A stretch of 64,000 nt of DNA from Chloroflexota bacterium (GCA_016876015.1 VGOD01000002.1:1-64000); one strand, 5' to 3'; counted from the first letter of the stretch, positions 18,178 through 26,108 are shown. Numbers and translations: made by a program. Notes: a model not told the origin generated them from the letters alone.

Positions 18178-20364
18178 ATGTCTTCCCTGCCGCCGCACTC
18201 AGCCTCTTTGCGTCCCTTTTTCACGCCCAACGGCGTCGCCGTGATCGGCGCGAGCCGCGATCCCACCAAGCTCAGCTATGCCATCATGGGCAACCTGACC
18301 GACCCTGGCCACGCCTATGCCGGCCCCATCTACCCGGTCAATCCCAAAGCCAGCGAAGTCTGCGGGCTGAAGTGCTACGCGGACATCGCAGACGTGCCCG
18401 ACCCGGTCGAACTGGCGGTGTTGGTCATCCCTGCGGCGCTCGTGCCGGCCGCCATCGGGGCGTGCGGACGCCGCGGGATCAAGGCCGCCATCGTGATCTC
18501 CGGCGGCTTCCGCGAGATCGGCCCCGAAGGCGCCGCCCGCGAGCAGCAGATGGTGGAGATCGCGCAGCGGTATGGCGTGCGGATCGTAGGACCGAACGGC
18601 ATCGGCGTGATTGACACCCACACGCCGCTCGATACGACCTTCGTGCGGGGGATGCCGCCCAAGGGCCACATCGCCTTCTTGTCGCAGTCGGGCGCGCTGT
18701 GCGGCGGCGTGATTGACTGGACGATCGGTCGCAGCATCGGTTTCAGCCGCTTTCTGAGCGTGGGCAACGAGGCCGATGTCAACGAGAGCGATGTGCTCAC
18801 GTTCCTGGCCGCGGATGAGACGAGCCGCGTCATCACGCTGTACCTGGAGGACGTCAAGGGCGGGCCGGCGTTCGTGGATGCGTTGCGCAGCGCCGCCGCT
18901 CGCAAACCGGTGCTGGCGCTCAAGACCGGCCGCACCGCCAGCGGCCAGGCCGCCACTGCATCGCACACGGGCGCGCTGGCTGGCGCGCACGCGGCGTTCC
19001 GCGCCGCGTGCAAACAGACCGGCGTGATCGAACTAGAAACCATGCAGGGCCTTTTTAACGCCGCGCTGGCGTTGGCCTACCAACCGCTGCCCGCCGGCAA
19101 TCGCATCGCGCTCGTCACCAACTCTGGCGGCCCTGCAGCCCTGGCAGCCGACACGCTAGAGGCAGCGGGGCTGCGGCTGGCGCATACCAGTCCCGCTGTC
19201 CAGGACCACTTGACCGGCGTCCTGGGCGCCGATGTCCAGGTGATGGGGCCGGTGGACTTGTTGGGCGGCGGCGGCGAACGGCACTACCGCATCGCGTTGG
19301 ATGCCATCCTGGCGGACCCGGCGTGCGATGGCGTGTTGGCGATCCTCACGCCCCACATGCTCGTGCAGCCCCCGGCGATCGTCGAGGCCATCGCCGCGGC
19401 CGCCGCGGGACAGGAAAGTGCGCCCCCGGGCGAGTCGCATCCGCCCAAGCCGGTGCTGGCCTGTTTGCTCGGCGACGCCAGCCTGGAGGCTGCGTTCCGT
19501 GCCGCGCACGCTGCGCACATCCCGGCCTATGCCTTTCCGGAAGACGCTGTGCACGCGTTCGGCGCGCTGTGGCAGCGCGGCCGCTGGCTGCGAACGGCAG
19601 GAGACAGGGGACGAGAGGCTGGGGACAGGAGGCAGGGGACAGGAGTTCAAGGGCGGTTGGCGGCGGGAGTTGCAATGCAGACCGCGCTCGCTGATCCCTA
19701 TGCTGGGCTCGTTGCGGCCTACGGCATTCCCACGCCGCCAGAGCGGCTGGCCACGACGCCAGAGGAGGCCGCCGCGATGGCTCGCGAGATCGGCTTCCCG
19801 GTTGTGCTTAAAATCGTCAGCCCGGACATCCTCCACAAGAGCGACATCGGCGGCGTGATCCTGGACGTGCGAGATGCGGCCGCAGCCCGCGCGGGGTTTG
19901 CGACCCTTGTCGCCCGCGCGACCACAACACAGCCTGCCGCAGTCGTGCGCAGGGTTCAGGTGCAGAAGATGGTCACAGGCGGCCAAGAGGTCATCGTCGG
20001 CGTCAAGCGCGATCCCATCTTCGGGCCGCTGGTGATGTTCGGGTTGGGCGGCATCTACGTCGAGGCGCTGGCCGATGTCAGCTTTCGCCTGGCGCCTCTC
20101 ACCGAGTTCGATGCCTGGGAAATGATCGGCGAGGTGCGATCTGCGAAGCTGTTGGCGGGCGTGCGCGGCGCGGCCCCGGCCGATCGGCCGGCGCTGGTAG
20201 ACGCCATCGTGCGCATCGGTCAGCTCGCGACCGAGCGCCCTGAGATCGCCGAGCTAGACGTCAATCCGCTGCTCGTGTTGCCAGAGGGGCAGGGCGTGGT
20301 TGCGGTGGATGTGCGCGTGATCATCGATCCCCGACTGATCCCCCGGTGTGACAAAAGTCAATGA
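18178..20364 (+). CDS. Acetate--CoA ligase (ADP-forming)-type fused alpha/beta acyl-CoA synthetase
   Basis: ATG 18178 is chosen because GGAG lies 6 nt upstream. Residues ~10-460 form the CoA-binding and ligase-CoA domains of the alpha subunit (FFTPNGVAVIGASRDPTKL; FLSQSGALCGGVIDW; the phospho-His region ATASHTGALAGA). After a linker, residues ~510-725 form the ATP-grasp beta subunit (EIGFPVVLKIVSPDILHKSDIGGV; ELDVNPLLV). The enzyme interconverts acyl-CoA, ADP and Pi with acid, CoA and ATP, giving ATP in fermenters. A heptamer repeat forms the linker between the two halves (GDRGREAGDRRQGTG). A Pat-type acetyltransferase is unlikely, as no GNAT domain is visible. Confidence 0.9.
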   Translation: MSSLPPHSASLRPFFTPNGVAVIGASRDPTKLSYAIMGNLTDPGHAYAGPIYPVNPKASEVCGLKCYADIADVPDPVELAVLVIPAALVPAAIGACGRRGIKAAIVISGGFREIGPEGAAREQQMVEIAQRYGVRIVGPNGIGVIDTHTPLDTTFVRGMPPKGHIAFLSQSGALCGGVIDWTIGRSIGFSRFLSVGNEADVNESDVLTFLAADETSRVITLYLEDVKGGPAFVDALRSAAARKPVLALKTGRTASGQAATASHTGALAGAHAAFRAACKQTGVIELETMQGLFNAALALAYQPLPAGNRIALVTNSGGPAALAADTLEAAGLRLAHTSPAVQDHLTGVLGADVQVMGPVDLLGGGGERHYRIALDAILADPACDGVLAILTPHMLVQPPAIVEAIAAAAAGQESAPPGESHPPKPVLACLLGDASLEAAFRAAHAAHIPAYAFPEDAVHAFGALWQRGRWLRTAGDRGREAGDRRQGTGVQGRLAAGVAMQTALADPYAGLVAAYGIPTPPERLATTPEEAAAMAREIGFPVVLKIVSPDILHKSDIGGVILDVRDAAAARAGFATLVARATTTQPAAVVRRVQVQKMVTGGQEVIVGVKRDPIFGPLVMFGLGGIYVEALADVSFRLAPLTEFDAWEMIGEVRSAKLLAGVRGAAPADRPALVDAIVRIGQLATERPEIAELDVNPLLVLPEGQGVVAVDVRVIIDPRLIPRCDKSQ
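19598..19653 (+). repeat. Heptanucleotide tandem repeat as inter-domain linker of acyl-CoA synthetase
   Basis: About eight units of the GCAGGAG, ACAGGGG and ACAGGAG type are translated between the ligase-CoA and ATP-grasp halves. Confidence 0.88.
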
Positions 20365-20390
20365 CGGCGACCGCCTGTTGGTGGTATCTT
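20349..20390 (+). promoter_or_regulatory. CRP/FNR-type operator and promoter for zinc-ribbon/ferredoxin operon
   Basis: TGACAAAAGTCA is a palindromic TGAC-N4-GTCA site (20349-20360), extended on the left to TGTGAC. TATCTT at 20385-20390 is the -10. The operator centre lies about 41-42 bp before the inferred start of transcription, the class II activator position. The same arrangement precedes the Nrf operon at 22009. Confidence 0.6.
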
Positions 20391-20442
20391 CTGGGTGGGC
20401 GCTGAGAATGCCTGTCTGCATTGCGCCCAAGGAGGAATCGCC

Positions 20443-20682
20443 GTGCTCAATCACTACTGTCCTGGTTCGTCTTCGTTGCGTAACGACATCACGCTGACGA
20501 TCAAGACCTGTCCCGACTGCGGGTCTGACGTCGAGTTGTTTTCCATAGACAAAAAGGTCGCATGTGACAAGTGCGGCTTTGTGGTCTTCAACAATCTGCA
20601 ATCGTGCATTGAATGGTGTCGCTACGCGGAGCAGTGCGTGGGGACAGAGATGTACACCAAGATGAAGCGTCAGCCAGCCTGA
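20443..20682 (+). CDS. Small zinc-ribbon protein
   Basis: The start is GTG 20443 behind AAGGAGGAA; the track start at 20395 lacks a ribosome site. The 79-residue protein has one clear ribbon (CPDCGSDVELFSIDKKVACDKCG) and a second Cys cluster (CIEWCRYAEQCVG), so it could hold zinc or an Fe-S centre. I recognise it only as a type of small protein found beside ferredoxin-like genes in anaerobes. The 4Fe-4S protein starts 19 nt downstream under the same promoter, so the two probably act together in electron transfer or sensing. Confidence 0.8.
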   Translation: MLNHYCPGSSSLRNDITLTIKTCPDCGSDVELFSIDKKVACDKCGFVVFNNLQSCIEWCRYAEQCVGTEMYTKMKRQPA

Positions 20683-20701
20683 TGCTCGTGGAGATAGAAC
20701 A

Positions 20702-21556
20702 GTGACCAAGATCAAACGACAGATCATCACCATTGATGAAGAGAAGTGCGACGGTTGCGGCGCGTGTGTGCCTGGCTGCGCCGAGGGCGCGCTGCAAGTG
20801 GTGGATGGCAAAGCGCGCCTGATGAAAGAAAGCTTCTGCGATGGGCTGGGCGCGTGTCTGGGCGAATGCCCCCAGGGTGCGCTGCGTGTGGTGGAGATGG
20901 TGGTGGACGCATACGATGAGCCAGCCGTGCTGACGCACCTGCAGCGGACCGCGCCGGAGCTGGTTGAGCGCCATGTGGCGCACCTGCGCGAGCATGGCAT
21001 GGCATCTTCCTACAAGCCAGCGCCGGCCAGCGTGGTGGCCTGCCCGTCGGTGCAGTTGCGGGAATGGAATGAGCGCCCGCACGCTACAGGCCACGGCCAG
21101 GCGCATCGCCACGCATCGGCGGCCGGCGGCCGGCCAGCGGCAGCGGTCACGCCCATCTGGGACCGCGAGCCGCCCGCGGCAGCCGAGCCGCGCGTCCGGT
21201 CGGAGCTGCGCCAGTGGCCCGTGCAACTGCACCTGCTGCCGCCGCAAGCGCCCTTTTTCCAGGACGCCGATCTCTGTCTGGTCGCCGATTGCGCGCCGTT
21301 TGCCTATCCCAACTTCCATGCTGATTTTCTGAAGGATCACGCGCTGGCGATCGGTTGCCCGAAGCTCGATGATGGCCGCGCCTACATCGCCAAGCTGACG
21401 CAAATCCTGCGCCTCAACGATGTTCGCAGCCTGAAGGTCGTCCGCATGGAGGTGCCGTGTTGCGGCGGGTTGGAGTTCATCGCCCAGCAGGCCCTGGCCA
21501 ACAGCGGCAAGGAGATTCCGTTCGAGAGCGTGATCGTCAATATCCGCAACGGATAG
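20702..21556 (+). CDS. 4Fe-4S ferredoxin-type protein with C-terminal CCG-like domain
   Basis: The GTG start has GGAG upstream. Two 4Fe-4S motifs occupy residues ~15-65: CDGCGACVPGC and a variant CDGLGACLGECP, where the second cysteine is replaced by Leu. After a variable His/Ala-rich segment, the C-terminal ~100 residues carry Cys in VADCAPFAY, AIGCPKLDD and MEVPCCGG, which suggests another metal site. Related proteins (sometimes called frdX) sit beside hybrid cluster protein genes in HcpR regulons. No hcp is visible in this window. It is inferred to be an electron carrier in nitrosative or redox stress. Confidence 0.82.
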   Translation: MTKIKRQIITIDEEKCDGCGACVPGCAEGALQVVDGKARLMKESFCDGLGACLGECPQGALRVVEMVVDAYDEPAVLTHLQRTAPELVERHVAHLREHGMASSYKPAPASVVACPSVQLREWNERPHATGHGQAHRHASAAGGRPAAAVTPIWDREPPAAAEPRVRSELRQWPVQLHLLPPQAPFFQDADLCLVADCAPFAYPNFHADFLKDHALAIGCPKLDDGRAYIAKLTQILRLNDVRSLKVVRMEVPCCGGLEFIAQQALANSGKEIPFESVIVNIRNG

Positions 21557-21610
21557 CCCATTGCAGATCGGGGCGCAGACAGCCTGCCGCCCGCATGTGA
21601 AGCACTTCCG

Positions 21611-21646
21611 AGGCGCGCCAGGCGCTCACAAAGCGCCTGGCGCGTG
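21611..21646. repeat. P-family palindrome
   Basis: GCGCGCCAGGCGCT, a CACA loop and AGCGCCTGGCGCGTGC. It is the first element of a repeat-only spacer (21557-22084), in which I see no gene. Confidence 0.8.
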
Positions 21647-21653
21647 CGCGTCA

Positions 21654-21712
21654 AAAGAGATTGCTTCGCAAACCATGTCCTGAGCTTGTCGAAGGATGCG
21701 CTCGCAATGACT
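21654..21712. repeat. AGATTGCTTCGC...CTCGCAATGACTG interspersed repeat
   Basis: This belongs to the widespread bacterial TTGCTTCG/CGCAATGAC repeat type. It has a CCTGAGCTTGTCGAAGGA insert that recurs at 48155. Other copies are at 25948 and 48298. Confidence 0.8.
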
Positions 21713-21717
21713 GGCGG

Positions 21718-21826
21718 GGGCGATTTCCAAGGACAGTTGTTCATGCCGGCCGCGGCGCCAGCCTGCCCTGGCTGCGCCACGCAGGCCAGGGTGCGCAGCC
21801 TCCCTGTGGGATGGCGGATGAAAACG
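21718..21826 (+). repeat. Partial R element (first module only)
   Basis: The tail box GCGATTTCCAAGGACAG leads into ATGCCGGCCGCGGCGCC and the module with the GGCTGCGC...GCGCAGCC hairpin, ending GTGGGATGGCGGATGAAAAC. The second module (GWIRGF coding part) is absent. The palindrome GCCGGTTCCGTGAACCGGC follows at 21865-21883. Confidence 0.75.
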
Positions 21827-22008
21827 TAGCGCAAGATGCCATTTTGCACCATGCCGCTGCTCGCGCCGGTTCCGTGAACCGGCGGCGGGTCACGGAACCG
21901 CCCAGCGCGAGGAGTGGGGCCAGCGCCGCGATTCTCCTGCCCACGGGGAGGCGACTCAAGCGCAGGGGATGCGCGGTCTGTGATTCGTATTTGTGCATAA
22001 TGTGTGCT

Positions 22009-22049
22009 TGACAAAAGTCGCTGACCTCGAACGGGTGTTGTGTTATACT
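22009..22049 (+). promoter_or_regulatory. CRP/FNR-type operator and promoter for the Nrf operon
   Basis: TTGACAAAAGTCGC (TGAC at 22009) shares TGACAAAAGTC with the operator at 20349. The -10 is TATACT at 22044-22049; a weak CTGACC -35 lies 17 bp before it. The operator centre is about 41.5 bp before the inferred start site, as at the upstream operon. Confidence 0.6.
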
Positions 22050-22084
22050 GCGAGCACTGTCGGACTGAGTGGGGCGTTAGCGAC

Positions 22085-22699
22085 GTGGCTGTGCAGCTCT
22101 ATGGCATGAGACTGGTGGAAGCTGAGCGGGAGGGCCGCATCATCCTGCTCTACCACACCATTGCCCTGGTGGTCGTCGCAATCGAGACCTACCTGATCAC
22201 TGCACTGATGCCGATGAAGCGGCACGAGCAGTCCACCATCAATGGCACGATCACCTTCGGTTACATCATCGCCCTGGTCTTTGGGCTGTGGTTCGGCTAC
22301 TTCGGCCACGATTTCGTGTTCCACGGTCTCTTCATATGCGGCCAATCGCTGGTCTTCTTTGCGGGGCTGCTGCTCGCAAAGGCGTTGTGGCCCTGGCGCA
22401 AGGAGTATCGCGCCAGGGGGTCTGCTTATGCGCAGACGGCCGGCGGCATTGACCTGGAGCGGGTCGCCTTCTTCACCATGGCGTGCGCCGCGCTCGGTTC
22501 GGCGCTCTTCGGCGCGGTGACCGCCTCGTACTGGGGCCGCGGCCAATGGACCGCCGACGTTCACGCGGGCATGCATGATCGCACCTTGCGAGGTGGCAGT
22601 AAATCGAATTATGGGTATAATCTACGTGTGTGGACGCGCAACAGCGCGCCCCCCGACTATGCCAGCCCGGACGTAGGATTTCGGTGTGTACGGAAATGA
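22085..22699 (+). CDS. Polytopic membrane protein of unknown function, first gene of Nrf operon
   Basis: I do not recognise this protein. The track start (22040) is a TTG within the promoter, so GTG 22085 or ATG 22106 is more likely. It has about four transmembrane helices (TIALVVVAIETYLI; ITFGYIIALVFGLWFGYF; LFICGQSLVFFAGLLL; FFTMACAALGSALFG) with histidines at membrane edges (GHDFVFHG) that could bind haem or quinol. Its stop overlaps the start of the ubiA-like gene (ATGA). Position suggests a role in membrane electron transfer or haem handling for NrfHA; that is inference. The polar C-terminal ~50 residues may be poorly conserved. Confidence 0.6.
   Translation: MAVQLYGMRLVEAEREGRIILLYHTIALVVVAIETYLITALMPMKRHEQSTINGTITFGYIIALVFGLWFGYFGHDFVFHGLFICGQSLVFFAGLLLAKALWPWRKEYRARGSAYAQTAGGIDLERVAFFTMACAALGSALFGAVTASYWGRGQWTADVHAGMHDRTLRGGSKSNYGYNLRVWTRNSAPPDYASPDVGFRCVRK
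22594..22621 (+). promoter_or_regulatory. Possible internal promoter upstream of ubiA-like gene
   Basis: TATAAT (22616-22621) lies inside the upstream membrane-protein gene, with only a weak TGGCAG 16 bp before it. It may be chance. Confidence 0.3.
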
Positions 22700-23601
22700 C
22701 AACCACCCATCTCGAATCTGAAATCTCAAATCTGAAATCTCAAATCCACGCCTTCCTGACAGCGGGTCTGCGCGGCTTCTGGCCGCTCATCAAGAGCCTG
22801 CAGACGGGTCTGCTGCTGGCGACTGGCCTGGCCGGGTATCTGAGCGCGCATCGCGCTGGGCTGACCTGGCCGGGCTTGCTGGCGTTGGTGGGCAGCCTGG
22901 CGCTGGCCGTGGCCGGCAGCACGATGCTGAATATGTTCTACGACCGCGACATTGACGCCCAGATGCAGCGCACCTGCTGGCGACCGTTGCCCACTGGCCG
23001 CGTCGCCCCGCGCACCGCGCTGATCGTGGGGTCGGCGATGTCGGCCCTGGGGATCGCGTGGGGGTTGGCGTTGGCACCGCTGTACGGGCTGGTGCTGGCC
23101 GCAGGGTGGTTTTTCGATGTGATCATCTACACGGTCTGGCTCAAACGCCGCACGCCCTACTCCATTTTGATCGGCGGGCTGGCTGGCGGGATGCCGGTGT
23201 TGGCCGGCCGCGTGCTGGCGATCGGTCAGATTGATGCGGTGGGCGTGATGCTGTCGCTTGGAGTGTTGTTGTGGATTCCGACGCACATCCTCACCTTCAA
23301 CATGCGTCACTACGCCGACTATCAGGCCGCCAGGATTCCGACCCTGCCGGCGCTGTGCGGCTTCTACGTCACACGCGTGGTCATCGCCGCGTCGGGTCTG
23401 GCGGCCGCTCTGCTGATGGCCGGCGCAGCAGCCGCGATCGGCGCCAGGATCGGATTCTTGTACCTGCTCGGCGTGCTCGGCGCCGGGCTGTTGGGGTTGG
23501 CGCTCTGGACCTTGCTCCGGCCGTCCGATAAGGCTAACTTCGGGTTGTTCAAGTACGCATCGCTCTATATGCTGGGCGCGATGGTCGCCATCGCGGTCTG
23601 A
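22696..23601 (+). CDS. UbiA-family prenyltransferase, protohaem IX farnesyltransferase (CtaB)-like
   Basis: The start is ATG 22696, in ATGA overlap with the upstream gene. Residues 3-18 (THLESEISNLKSQIH) are encoded by a heptamer repeat, so the native N-terminus is altered. Eight to nine transmembrane helices are predicted. The first Asp motif NMFYDRDIDAQMQRT with RPLPTGRV, the YTVWLKRRTPYSILIGG segment, and the second motif HYADYQAARIPTLP match haem O synthase more than quinone prenyltransferases. PTHILTF replaces the usual PPHFW. No haem-copper oxidase gene is near; the partners are nrfH and nrfA, so the product may be a different prenylated haem or lipid. Confidence 0.8.
   Translation: MTTTHLESEISNLKSQIHAFLTAGLRGFWPLIKSLQTGLLLATGLAGYLSAHRAGLTWPGLLALVGSLALAVAGSTMLNMFYDRDIDAQMQRTCWRPLPTGRVAPRTALIVGSAMSALGIAWGLALAPLYGLVLAAGWFFDVIIYTVWLKRRTPYSILIGGLAGGMPVLAGRVLAIGQIDAVGVMLSLGVLLWIPTHILTFNMRHYADYQAARIPTLPALCGFYVTRVVIAASGLAAALLMAGAAAAIGARIGFLYLLGVLGAGLLGLALWTLLRPSDKANFGLFKYASLYMLGAMVAIAV
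22709..22748 (+). repeat. Heptanucleotide tandem repeat (GAAATCT/CAAATCT) at ubiA-like N-terminus
   Basis: Five units of ATCTGAA and ATCTCAA type lie directly after the start codon and are translated as ESEISNLKSQIH. Confidence 0.9.
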
Positions 23602-23660
23602 TCAGTACAGCCCTGACCGTTTCAGCAACCTGACACGCTCTCCAGTCGAGGAGGTTCGTC

Positions 23661-24167
23661 ATGCAACAAGCTCCGCCGGAGCCCCGGATGCTCCGCCCGG
23701 CCAGCGTTTGGTTTCTCAACATCTTCCCACTCTGGATTTGGCTCACGATGGCGGGTTTGTTCGGCGGCGTGGTGGGTCTGGGGGGATTTACCTTTTCCTA
23801 CGCGCAGGGGTTCTCCTATCTCTCGAACGATCCCAAGGCCTGCGTCAATTGCCACGTGATGCGCGATGTCTACGACGGCTGGAACCGCGGCAGCCATAAA
23901 CACGTGGCTGTGTGTAACGACTGCCATACCCCGCATGACTTCGTTGGGAAGTGGGCCATCAAGGGACTCAACGGCTTGCGCCACAGCGCAGCCTTCACCC
24001 TGGGGAACTTCCCTGAACCAATCCGCATCACCGCGCTCAATCGCGACGTGACACAGCATACCTGCCTGTACTGCCATGGCGAGCTGGTCTCGACCATTGC
24101 GCACGAGAAGAGCAACGATTCCACGGACTGCCTGACGTGTCATGCAGGGGTGGGTCACGGCAAATAG
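23661..24167 (+). CDS. nrfH: NrfH, tetrahaem cytochrome c quinol dehydrogenase
   Basis: This NapC/NirT-family protein has one N-terminal transmembrane helix (LTMAGLFGGVVGLGGFTFSYA) and four CxxCH haem sites (CVNCH, CNDCH, CLYCH, CLTCH). It takes electrons from menaquinol and passes them to NrfA on the outer face of the membrane. GAGGAGG precedes the ATG. The 168-residue length is normal. nrfA follows after 64 nt. Confidence 0.95.
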   Translation: MQQAPPEPRMLRPASVWFLNIFPLWIWLTMAGLFGGVVGLGGFTFSYAQGFSYLSNDPKACVNCHVMRDVYDGWNRGSHKHVAVCNDCHTPHDFVGKWAIKGLNGLRHSAAFTLGNFPEPIRITALNRDVTQHTCLYCHGELVSTIAHEKSNDSTDCLTCHAGVGHGK

Positions 24168-24231
24168 CTCCTGGCGCGCTGTCGTCGCGCAGCTACGACG
24201 AGCGCCACGATTCATCCGACGGAGGAGACCA

Positions 24232-25536
24232 ATGACTTCATCTACGAACATCCCCCGCCGCTCCTGGCTCTGGATCGGCGCGGCGTTTCTGGTCGGCCTG
24301 CTGCTCATGGCCGGCATCGCGGCGTTGTTGACCAACATCCAGGCGCGCAAGGGCGAGGCGAGCCAGTATCCTCTGCGCATCGTCCAGATCGGCGCGAACG
24401 AGCTGGACCCCGCAGTGTGGGGCAAGAACTTCCCGCGCGAATACGATAGCTTCATCAAGACCAAGGATGACACGATCAGCACGCCCTACGGCGGATCGAA
24501 ACCGATCAATAAACTGGAGCGCTACCCGATCCTGAAGCGCGTGTGGGCCGGTTATGCCTTCAGCGTGGACTTCAACGAGGAGCGCGGCCACTACTACGCG
24601 CTGATTGACCAGAAAGAGACCAAGCGTCAGCAGGTCGTCAAACAGCCGGGCGCGTGCGCCAATTGCCATGCGGCCGAGGCGCCGCTGCTGGCTGCGGAGA
24701 TGGGGTGGGAGAAGTTCAACGCTGCGCCCTACAGCGAGATCGCTGACCGGCTGCACCTGGGTACTTCATGCCGGGATTGCCACAACCCCGCGACGATGGA
24801 GCTGTGGATCAGCCGGCCGGCGCTCCAGAACGCCCTGGCCGAGCGCGGGGTGGATTTGAGCCAGGCCACCCGCCAGGAGATGCGCACCTACGTCTGTGCG
24901 CAGTGCCATGTGGAATACTACTTCAAGGGTGATAACAAGGCACTGACCTTCCCGTGGAGCCAGGGCTATGCGATCGAGGAGATCGAGAAGCACTACGATG
25001 CCTATGGCTTCAAGGACTGGACGCACAAAGAGACGAACGCCGCGATGATCAAGATTCAGCATCCGGAGTTCGAGCTGTACACCACCAGCGTACACTATCG
25101 CTCGGGCGTGGCCTGCGCCGACTGCCACATGCCCTATGTCCGCGAAGGTTCCATCAAGGTGTCGGATCATTGGCTGCGCAGCCCGTTGACGAGCATCAAC
25201 CGCTCTTGCCAGACCTGCCACAAGCAGACCGAAGAGGAGCTGAAGGGTCGGGTGGCGCTCATTCAGGAGAAGACCGCGGGGCTGCTGCGCGCCAGCGAGA
25301 AGGCGCTGGGCGACGCCATGGATGCGATCGTCGCGGCGCAAGGATCAGGCGCAGGAGACGCGGACCTGGCGCAGCCTCGGCGCCTGCACCGCCAGGCATC
25401 CATGCGCTATGACTTCGTCATGTCGGAGAACAGCACCGGCTTCCACAGTCCGCAAGAAGCCGCGCGCGTCCTGGCCAACGCCATGGATCTCGCGCGCCAG
25501 GCGCAATTGGCTGCGGTGAAGGTGACCAAGAGGTAG
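24232..25536 (+). CDS. nrfA: NrfA, pentahaem ammonia-forming cytochrome c nitrite reductase
   Basis: It reduces nitrite to ammonium with six electrons. Start ATG 24232 follows GGAGGAG and gives an uncleaved anchor or signal (WIGAAFLVGLLLMAGIAALL). Five haem sites are visible: CANCH, CRDCH, CAQCH, CADCH, CQTCH. The first, catalytic haem site has CxxCH rather than the classic CxxCK, as in a known minority of NrfA. The diagnostic KIQHPEFE (KxQH) and the following HYRSGVACADCHMPY confirm NrfA over other multihaem cytochromes. A signal-anchor would keep it on the outer membrane face with NrfH. Confidence 0.93.
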   Translation: MTSSTNIPRRSWLWIGAAFLVGLLLMAGIAALLTNIQARKGEASQYPLRIVQIGANELDPAVWGKNFPREYDSFIKTKDDTISTPYGGSKPINKLERYPILKRVWAGYAFSVDFNEERGHYYALIDQKETKRQQVVKQPGACANCHAAEAPLLAAEMGWEKFNAAPYSEIADRLHLGTSCRDCHNPATMELWISRPALQNALAERGVDLSQATRQEMRTYVCAQCHVEYYFKGDNKALTFPWSQGYAIEEIEKHYDAYGFKDWTHKETNAAMIKIQHPEFELYTTSVHYRSGVACADCHMPYVREGSIKVSDHWLRSPLTSINRSCQTCHKQTEEELKGRVALIQEKTAGLLRASEKALGDAMDAIVAAQGSGAGDADLAQPRRLHRQASMRYDFVMSENSTGFHSPQEAARVLANAMDLARQAQLAAVKVTKR

Positions 25537-25539
25537 GGA

Positions 25540-25582
25540 GACTGCAAATTGCAGATGGCAGATGGCAGACTGCAAATTGCCT
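25540..25582. repeat. Heptanucleotide tandem repeat (GCAGATG/GCAAATT)
   Basis: Units GCAAATT, GCAGATG, GCAGATG, GCAGACT, GCAAATT follow directly after the nrfA stop codon. Confidence 0.88.
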
Positions 25583-25678
25583 ATGGCGGAGTACAAGGTG
25601 AATAGCGCGTGGCGAGCGGCGCGACCGGTCAACGGCGCTTGGGTGTGGTTCAGGGTTCTGCGCCAGGCGCCCCCCATC

Positions 25679-25846
25679 TGTCATGCTGAGCGGGGCAGCC
25701 ATCCCAGACACGGCGCACGCGAGAACCAGCGAAGCATCTCGGCTTTGGCTTGGACGGGTCAAGCACGAGAGATTCTTCGCTGGTCATTCGCTGTGACGAG
25801 AGTCTCGCCGCCCACCCGCTCAAAATGACGGCAGCTCAGAATGACG
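25679..25846. repeat. TCATGCTGAGCGG ... AGAATGACGG interspersed repeat, degenerate
   Basis: Inverted TCATGCTGAG/CTCAAAATGA ends and internal GAAGCATCTC / GAGATTCTTCGC match the common bacterial CTGAGCGAAG-type repeat. The spacer 25537-26090 holds only repeats. Confidence 0.7.
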
Positions 25847-25947
25847 GCCCCTCGCAAAACTCTGAACGCGCCCCCGGCGCTCGCTCGCCGCAGCCTCCAA
25901 CTCTATAGCCGATAGCATTCGCGCGGGACGCGAGAATCTTCAGCGGC

Positions 25948-26030
25948 GTCATTGCGAGCGCCGGTTGCGAAGCAATCTCCAGCGCATGAAGGGGATTGCT
26001 TCGTCGCACAGACCGCTCCTCGCAATGACA
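25948..26030. repeat. GTCATTGCGAGCG...CGCAATGAC interspersed palindrome
   Basis: GTCATTGCGAGCG and AAGCAATCTCC face GGATTGCTTCG and CTCGCAATGAC, an inverted-repeat structure of about 83 bp. Confidence 0.85.
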
Positions 26031-26060
26031 GCCTATCGGTTGCGGCAGGAGGCCACGCTA

Positions 26061-26108
26061 TCTGACGTTTGCCGCCTCACGTTTGCCGCCTCACGTCTCA
26101 CGCCTCAA
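26061..26108 (-). repeat. Heptanucleotide tandem repeat (TGACGTT/TGCCGCC/TCACGTC)
   Basis: Seven units run into the GT4 gene. Its final codons (LRRET, stop) are repeat-derived, as in the HIT gene at 10238. Confidence 0.88.

Noticed and set aside
21661-22011. Plus-strand ORF 116 aa in the repeat spacer
   Set aside because: It is the translation of interspersed repeats (TTGCTTCG type and partial R element), with no ribosome site.
22008-22013. TTGACA at 22008 as the -35 of the Nrf promoter
   Set aside because: It is 30 bp from TATACT, too far for a -35. It overlaps the proposed operator instead.
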